Source: Micrococcales bacterium UBA2037 (GTDB taxonomy: Bacteria; Actinomycetota; Actinomycetes; Actinomycetales; Microbacteriaceae). Taken from it: 35,284 nucleotides of DNA. The notes below the pieces were generated by a model that was given only the letters and a program-made list of their open reading frames with translations, had not been told where the DNA came from and searched no databases. Where the stretch lies: NCBI GenBank assembly GCA_002333405.1, contig DDBH01000013.1:139571-174854 (forward strand). Direction: 5' to 3'. This document shows positions 31,395 through 35,284 of the stretch, one piece after another. Numbering within the stretch: position 1 is the stretch's first letter; each line of letters begins with the position of its first letter. The position numbers and the translations under genes are program-made.

Positions 31395-31467
31395 CCTGAC
31401 ACGCATTGGCAAATGCGGTCCAGATATGTCTCGGGGTGTCAGGCAAGTGACTTGAATTCTTGCCTGA
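31395..31467. other. Two inverted repeats sharing one arm (candidate switch or operator)
   Basis: CCTGACAC (31395-31402) pairs perfectly with GTGTCAGG (31436-31443). It encloses a hairpin GCATT-GGCA-AATGC (31403-31416). The bases TCAGG of the second arm also belong to TCAGGCAAG (31439-31447), which pairs perfectly over 9 bp with CTTGCCTGA (31459-31467). The two pairings exclude each other. The element lies between the divergent oxidoreductase gene and a mini membrane protein gene. It could be a regulatory RNA structure or a DNA operator. Confidence 0.5.
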
Positions 31468-31499
31468 GTTGGTAGGGTCTAAAAAGGGAGAGGATGCTT

Positions 31500-31646
31500 A
31501 TGTTGTTGGAAACGCTTTTAGTGCTACTTGTATTGGGCGCAGTGGTCGCAACTGTGCTGAGTTTTTTTGTTGTGAGATCCAAAAAGCATCAACCGGAGCA
31601 GAAGCGTGAAGCCGACGTTGACAATCCACAGTGGGACAGCAAGTAG
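31500..31646 (+). CDS. 48-residue single-span membrane protein
   Basis: The frame encodes MLLETLLVLLVLGAVVATVL plus SFFVV as one membrane helix. A basic stop-transfer (RSKKH) and a polar tail ending DNPQWDSK follow. AGGGAGAGG (31485-31493) is a strong ribosome binding site. ATG 31500 fits it best; ATG 31494 is in frame but too close. A TAGGGT box (31473-31478) upstream may be the -10. It is followed by a small hairpin (AGTAGA/TCTACT). No family is recognised. Confidence 0.62.
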   Translation: MLLETLLVLLVLGAVVATVLSFFVVRSKKHQPEQKREADVDNPQWDSK

Positions 31647-31697
31647 AGCTTCTTCTACTGCGTGGAACTTGAGTCGGCTTTGTAACGGCACAACTTG

Positions 31698-31733
31698 GCG
31701 GAATCGGACCGGTGACCTGCTCTTTACTAGAGA
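31698..31733 (-). pseudogene. Truncated tRNA-Thr copy (3' half)
   Basis: This 36-bp stretch matches 31742-31777 of the adjacent tRNA-Thr at 31 of 36 positions, including 15 identical consecutive bases. It corresponds to the anticodon loop, variable loop and T arm. No D arm or 5' acceptor strand precedes it, because the intact tRNA's 3' end is there instead. The loop reads CTAGTAA, so the anticodon position would be AGT, also threonine. It is best explained as a remnant of a tandem tRNA duplication or a recombination scar. Confidence 0.65.
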
Positions 31734-31805
31734 GCCACCTAGCGGAATTGAACCGCTGACCTGCTCTTTACGAGGGAGCTGCTCTACCGACTGAGCTAAG
31801 GTGGC
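31733..31805 (-). tRNA. tRNA-Thr (CGU)
   Basis: This 73-nt cloverleaf on the minus strand has acceptor GCCACCT/AGGTGGC (7 pairs), D arm GCTC..GAGC, and anticodon loop CTCGTAA with anticodon CGT at 31772-31770. The T arm is AGCGG-TTCAATT-CCGCT and the discriminator base is T. The anticodon stem GCTCC/AGAGC has a C31-A39 mismatch next to the loop. Confidence 0.93.
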
Positions 31806-31818
31806 GAAGTGAAAAAGT

Positions 31819-32724
31819 TTAGCGGCTAATCACTCCAGCGCGCTTGAGCCTTTCTATGGCAGCATCCTCAATCGGTGAATCAGGGCCGATCGCAAACCGC
31901 ATGAACCTAAGCAGGTTTGTTGTGACAGGACGCAGCAACCAAAGCGGGTATGACCTAAGCCCAATCATTTTTTGATACTCCTCGGGCATTGACGCAAGTG
32001 CCGAATGGAACAGGAGCGCATAGACCGGTTTTGCAAGTGGCGGTAGTGGGGCTTTCTTGATCCAGTGAATGATGTTTTTGGTTTCATCCGTCACGGTTAT
32101 TTTGTCTCTGAAGTCGGTCAGGGTTTGCTCCAGCTCAGCCTCACTCATCGGAACAGTCTTTAGACCAAGCGGGCCAACTGACTTAGACCAGAGCTTTACA
32201 TAGCTGTCTGCTCCCCCAGGAATTGGCTTCTTTGAGTAATTCTGGTGAGCTCGCAAGAATGAATCCATGAATGCAACGTGCACCCAGAGCAGCAGGTCTT
32301 TGTCTGCTGCTCGGTAATCCCTTGTTTCACCTGCCGCCGTTTCATAGCTGCCGCTGATGGTCTTGTGCATGCGGTTCACTCTGGAAGCTTCGCCCTTGAT
32401 TGCGTCGTGTGACCCAAAGGTGGTGACCGTTAGCCATCGGATTGTTCCAGAGAGTCTTCCCAGAGGATCCTGCTCATACCGGGAGTGCTGAGCAACACCT
32501 GTCAGGGACCCTGGGTGGAGGGCCTGCATTAGTAGCGCCCTCACTCCCCCAACCAGGGTGGAGAAGTCGCCGTGAACTATCCATGGGGCATCCTCTGGTG
32601 TGTAAAAGCCTGGCTCGTCTCCTGCGGCAACAACCTCAAGCCATGGCGGAATTCCATCAGCAGCACCGGAGAGGAGTCTTCTGAATCTGCGCGACAGGCT
32701 CTCTTGCAGTGCGTTGTTTGCCAA
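31819..32724 (-). CDS. Oxygenase MpaB family protein (DUF2236)
   Basis: This 301-residue protein belongs to the family that includes the latex-clearing and mycophenolic-acid enzyme relatives. The core WIVHGDFSTLVGGVRALLMQALHPGSLTGVAQHS is diagnostic. It is followed by RLSGTIRWLTVTTFGSHDAI, VNRMHKTISG and LLWVHVAFMDSFLRAH, with several conserved His likely to bind haem or metal. The reaction is unknown. The frame is open to a TTG at 32763, but that codon is 2 bp from the divergent gene's ATG. The TTG at 32724 leaves room for a promoter and has TTAGGC 7 nt upstream, so I prefer it. Confidence 0.84.
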   Translation of the reverse strand: MANNALQESLSRRFRRLLSGAADGIPPWLEVVAAGDEPGFYTPEDAPWIVHGDFSTLVGGVRALLMQALHPGSLTGVAQHSRYEQDPLGRLSGTIRWLTVTTFGSHDAIKGEASRVNRMHKTISGSYETAAGETRDYRAADKDLLLWVHVAFMDSFLRAHQNYSKKPIPGGADSYVKLWSKSVGPLGLKTVPMSEAELEQTLTDFRDKITVTDETKNIIHWIKKAPLPPLAKPVYALLFHSALASMPEEYQKMIGLRSYPLWLLRPVTTNLLRFMRFAIGPDSPIEDAAIERLKRAGVISR

Positions 32725-32765
32725 TGTGTTGCCTAACCTTGTAGATACGAACAAAGGAAGCAACC

Positions 32766-33134
32766 ATGACAGAGGCCGAACTAATCCGCGAGTTCCAAAA
32801 AAATCGATTGCACATCATTTTGGCACAACTTGCCCCAACCGCCCTGCTTGCATTTGCGGCCTTTGCAACGCCAACGATCTCTGAATACCCAATGGCCGTG
32901 ATTCATGGGTTCGCCCTGATTCTTTTGGCCTCGGGAATCCTTGGCGCTTTGGCCGAGTTCTCGGCAGCATCACAAGCTCAGGCGGTCATCGATGATTTGA
33001 AGACTCTTCCCGGTGCTTCGGCACTGAGAAACCGAGTGATCAGCTTTAGGCCTTGGTTGGATGTTGTGAAGTTTGTGACACCGGCAATCTTCGTTGGAAT
33101 CTTTGCAGCGCTAATTATTGCCCTGTATTTCTAG
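32766..33134 (+). CDS. Small membrane protein, three helices, unknown function
   Basis: This 122-residue protein has an amphipathic N-terminus (MTEAELIREFQKNRLHIILAQ) and three hydrophobic segments (about residues 20-36, 44-62, 100-121). A soluble helical stretch with SAASQAQAVIDDLKTLPGASAL lies between the second and third. AAAGGAAG lies well placed before the ATG. It is divergent from the MpaB-family gene. Its stop shares CTAG with the convergent hydrolase gene. No family is recognised. Confidence 0.68.
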   Translation: MTEAELIREFQKNRLHIILAQLAPTALLAFAAFATPTISEYPMAVIHGFALILLASGILGALAEFSAASQAQAVIDDLKTLPGASALRNRVISFRPWLDVVKFVTPAIFVGIFAALIIALYF

Positions 33135-34603
33135 CGAGAGCTGCAGAGCAGCTTATCCAAGGGCTCACCGGCCAGGTAGCTGTCAACGACTGAATCAACG
33201 CAAGGGTTTGAACCATAGGCTGTGTGGCCCTCACCTTCAAAGGTGAGCAGGTCTGACCCTTTGAGTAGCTCACTCAACACAATGGCGTGCTGGTAGGGAG
33301 TGGCTGGGTCGCCTGTTGTGCCAATGATTAGCGGCTTAGTGCTGGGCGTGACGTTGAAATCAAGAACCGTGTTACCGATACCCTCTGGCCAACCAAAACA
33401 GGAACCGTCGCCGTAGGCGAAGTACTTGCCAAACACCGGGCTGGCATTGATGATTGCATCGCTCAAATCTTCCCCGTTTACGGGGTAAGTTTTCTCATCA
33501 GCGCAAGCAATCGCGCTGTTGGCTTCAACCAGGTTCGTTAGGTAACCGCCCTCAGAATCTCGATCGTTGTAGAAATCTGCAAGCAGTAGCAGCATGGTGC
33601 CATCGCCCTTTAGTGCATCCTCGATTCCAGCTGACAGGTAGGGCCAAGAACCCTCAGAATAAAGAGTCACAATGATGCCGGCAATGGCCGCTGACAGCGA
33701 GAGGTCTCGGTCGTAATCAGTTGGCAAGGTGTTGCGCTCGAGGTTCCGCAGAATGCGGCCGATGGTGTCCTTGGCCTCGTTCATGTCTTGTGGCACTGGA
33801 CAGGAGACCTGAGCGAAGCAGTCCTCCAGGTAGGCTTCCATCGCCATGTCGAAGCCCGCTATTTGAGCAAGCAGGGCGGCGTCTGGTCCAAGGGTTGGAT
33901 CAACTGCCCCGTCCAGAATAAATAGACCGACATTGTCTGGGAACAGGGCAGCGTAGTTGGCACCTAGCTCGGTGCCATAGCTATAGCCCAGGTAGTTCAA
34001 GAGCTCGCTGTCAACTAGTTCGCGCAACAGGTCCAGGTCCTTTGCGGTTTGCTGGGTGTTGAAATAACCGGTGCTGATCTCCCCCTGGCAGCTCTGGCCA
34101 AATCGCTCGGCGACATCCACCAGGTAGGCAAGATCTTCTTCTGTTCCAAATCCGTAGGAAGAAGGGCTGTAAAGCAGCTTGTCTTTCAGCCCCATGTCGC
34201 TGCAGGTCACCGCAGTGCTGTCTCCGACTCCGCGGGGATCAAAGGCGATCACTTGGAAGTTTTCTCTGAGGTAAGCGCTCCCCATGCTGTCGTAGCCATC
34301 CCGCATCCAACTGATTGCACCGGATCCCGGACCGCCGGGGTTTATAAACATTGGGACTAAGTTCTCGGAGCCCGCTTTGCGCATCAAGGCGATTGAAATC
34401 AGCTTTTCTTCTGGCTCATTCCAATCCAAGGGAACCGCAACCGACGCGCACTCGAACTGTTCCCCACAATCCGACCAGCTAATTTCCTGCTCAAAAAGGT
34501 CAACTGCGCCGCTTGTTACCTCCTGAACCGGGTCGGGCTGAGTGACCTCAGCGCAGCCGGTCAGGGTTATCAGTGCTGCTATGGCAGCGGCTCTAAGCCG
34601 CAA
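33131..34603 (-). CDS. Secreted alpha/beta hydrolase, tripeptidyl aminopeptidase (TAP) type
   Basis: This 490-residue lipoprotein has the lipobox LTGC with Cys17. The catalytic domain follows the actinobacterial SlpD/TAP pattern: PMFINPGGPGSGA (oxyanion region), FDPRGVGDST, and nucleophile Ser in LGYSYGTELG. In the C-terminal TAP-like domain the Asp is in IGTTGDPATP and the His in GEGHTAYG. It likely removes peptides from N-termini outside the cell. It starts at TTG 34603 inside the holB end (11-bp overlap), with GAGG upstream. The holB-hydrolase-tRNA-Thr order is common in actinobacteria. Confidence 0.91.
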   Translation of the reverse strand: MRLRAAAIAALITLTGCAEVTQPDPVQEVTSGAVDLFEQEISWSDCGEQFECASVAVPLDWNEPEEKLISIALMRKAGSENLVPMFINPGGPGSGAISWMRDGYDSMGSAYLRENFQVIAFDPRGVGDSTAVTCSDMGLKDKLLYSPSSYGFGTEEDLAYLVDVAERFGQSCQGEISTGYFNTQQTAKDLDLLRELVDSELLNYLGYSYGTELGANYAALFPDNVGLFILDGAVDPTLGPDAALLAQIAGFDMAMEAYLEDCFAQVSCPVPQDMNEAKDTIGRILRNLERNTLPTDYDRDLSLSAAIAGIIVTLYSEGSWPYLSAGIEDALKGDGTMLLLLADFYNDRDSEGGYLTNLVEANSAIACADEKTYPVNGEDLSDAIINASPVFGKYFAYGDGSCFGWPEGIGNTVLDFNVTPSTKPLIIGTTGDPATPYQHAIVLSELLKGSDLLTFEGEGHTAYGSNPCVDSVVDSYLAGEPLDKLLCSSR

Positions 34604-35284
34604 CGTCTTGCCTCAAAATCATGCGAGTGCAGAGCGACTCGAGCACCAACAGATCTCTAACGTTTGAGGCTAGGCGCTTCCTGGCCTCGGTGATTGCATC
34701 CAGAACCGCGATGTTGTCGTCCACGCTGGTGCCATAAACCCTAAGGTTCAGTTCATCAATGAGGTCCTCGTTGGTAAGTTCCGCGTTGGCTTGCAACTGC
34801 AGCGAGATTACATCGCGGAAAAAGGACTCGGCATCTGTGAAGATGCGGTCGATGCCGTCTCTAAGAGCCCTGGTGTTTCTGCGCTTCTGGTTTTCTTCTA
34901 GGTCTTTGAACTGAGGCCGTAGATTTGTGGGAATCCGCTCGTCAACTGCCAATCCGAATGCCCGCATCAAGTGCTCTTTCTCAGCGGTGTCTCGTTCCTT
35001 GGCAAGGGCTTCGGCATCGCGCTTGGCCACCCCCAAAAGCTTTTCGGCCGCAAGCATTGCCCGAGACAGATTTGTGACCGATGAAATTTCACGAAGGGTC
35101 TCTGCCCTTCTGGCCCTGGCATCCTGAGAGCCAGCAAGCCTTCTTGCCATACCAACGTGGTTCTGAGCTTGCCTGGCGCTTTTCAGGGCTAAGTCTTTGT
35201 CGATGCCATCGCGCTTAATGAGTAACTCAGCAACCTCTGTTGCACTTGGCAGCCGAAGCAGCACGTTCCTGGCCCGCGATCTGA
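34593..35284 (-). CDS. holB: DNA polymerase III delta' subunit, C-terminal part (cut by window edge)
   Basis: The frame continues past the last base of the window, so only about the C-terminal 230 residues are seen. The start reads RSRARNVLLRLPSATEVAELL, matching the end of the AAA+ module (sensor-2 region). It is followed by the helical SARQAQNHVGMARRLAG and LKDLEENQKRRNTRALRDGIDRI, typical of actinobacterial HolB. The protein is part of the clamp loader. The ATP-binding domain lies outside. It overlaps the downstream hydrolase gene by 11 bp. Confidence 0.88.
   Translation of the reverse strand, partial: RSRARNVLLRLPSATEVAELLIKRDGIDKDLALKSARQAQNHVGMARRLAGSQDARARRAETLREISSVTNLSRAMLAAEKLLGVAKRDAEALAKERDTAEKEHLMRAFGLAVDERIPTNLRPQFKDLEENQKRRNTRALRDGIDRIFTDAESFFRDVISLQLQANAELTNEDLIDELNLRVYGTSVDDNIAVLDAITEARKRLASNVRDLLVLESLCTRMILRQDVAA

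Noticed and set aside
31643..31660. AGTAGA/TCTACT hairpin as an intrinsic terminator
   Set aside because: The stem is only 6 bp and there is no T-run after it.
1..35284. Prophage, insertion sequence, CRISPR or defence island
   Set aside because: No transposase, integrase, phage structural or Cas-like translation and no regular repeat array was seen.

Overview
The window looks like a chromosomal segment of a small-genome actinobacterium, most likely a Microbacteriaceae member of the freshwater 'Luna' type (Aquiluna/Rhodoluna-like). This is inferred from an actinobacterial gene repertoire (LolA-like protein plus ABC pair, holB next to a TAP-type hydrolase and tRNA-Thr, a DUF998 protein, an MpaB-family protein), many GTG/TTG starts, moderate GC and extreme compaction. 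Almost no gap exceeds 150 bp and convergent genes often share stop-codon bases. No prophage, insertion sequence, CRISPR array or rRNA was seen.

Layout. 1-1857: 3' part of an SDR/DUF2867 protein and an EamA permease. 1834-4889: divergent glpD and glpK (glycerol catabolism), then an orphan FecE-type ABC ATPase. 5852-7141: a saccharopine-dehydrogenase-family enzyme behind a 158-bp leader. 7262-10220: an operon of a LolA-like secreted protein, an ABC ATPase and an ABC permease, followed by tRNA-Lys with a terminator. 10414-13020: small accessory genes (CxxC protein, ABM monooxygenase, DUF998 membrane protein, DUF4430-like lipoprotein, SDR). 13007-16132: Leloir genes galM, galT and galK, without galE. 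16129-18098: pncA and dacB. 18121-21045: a CopC-like protein, a small membrane protein and a K+ uptake pair (TrkA/KtrA plus KtrB/TrkH). 21118-28167: DCC protein, DgcN-DgcA (D-Glu or N-acyl-amino-acid metabolism), sucrose phosphorylase, D-2-hydroxyacid dehydrogenase, proline/hydroxyproline racemase and an ornithine-cyclodeaminase-family enzyme. 28179-31260: a mini membrane protein, an MFS permease and a phytoene-desaturase-like oxidoreductase. 31261-35284: a structured intergenic region with another mini membrane protein, tRNA-Thr with a truncated copy beside it, an MpaB-family protein, a small membrane protein, a secreted hydrolase and holB (cut by the window edge).

Themes. The metabolic genes suit a heterotroph scavenging glycerol, galactose, sucrose and cell-wall or collagen-type amino acids. 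The most striking regulatory signal is a repeated leaderless-promoter architecture: a TANNCT-like -10 box whose last base lies 7 nt before an ATG or GTG start, at ten genes and at 8 nt for one more. In two cases the stop codon of the preceding gene forms the first half of the -10 box. The most unusual non-coding site is 31395-31467, where two perfect inverted repeats share one arm and so could form mutually exclusive structures.

All family calls come from reading the sequence; no database search was run.
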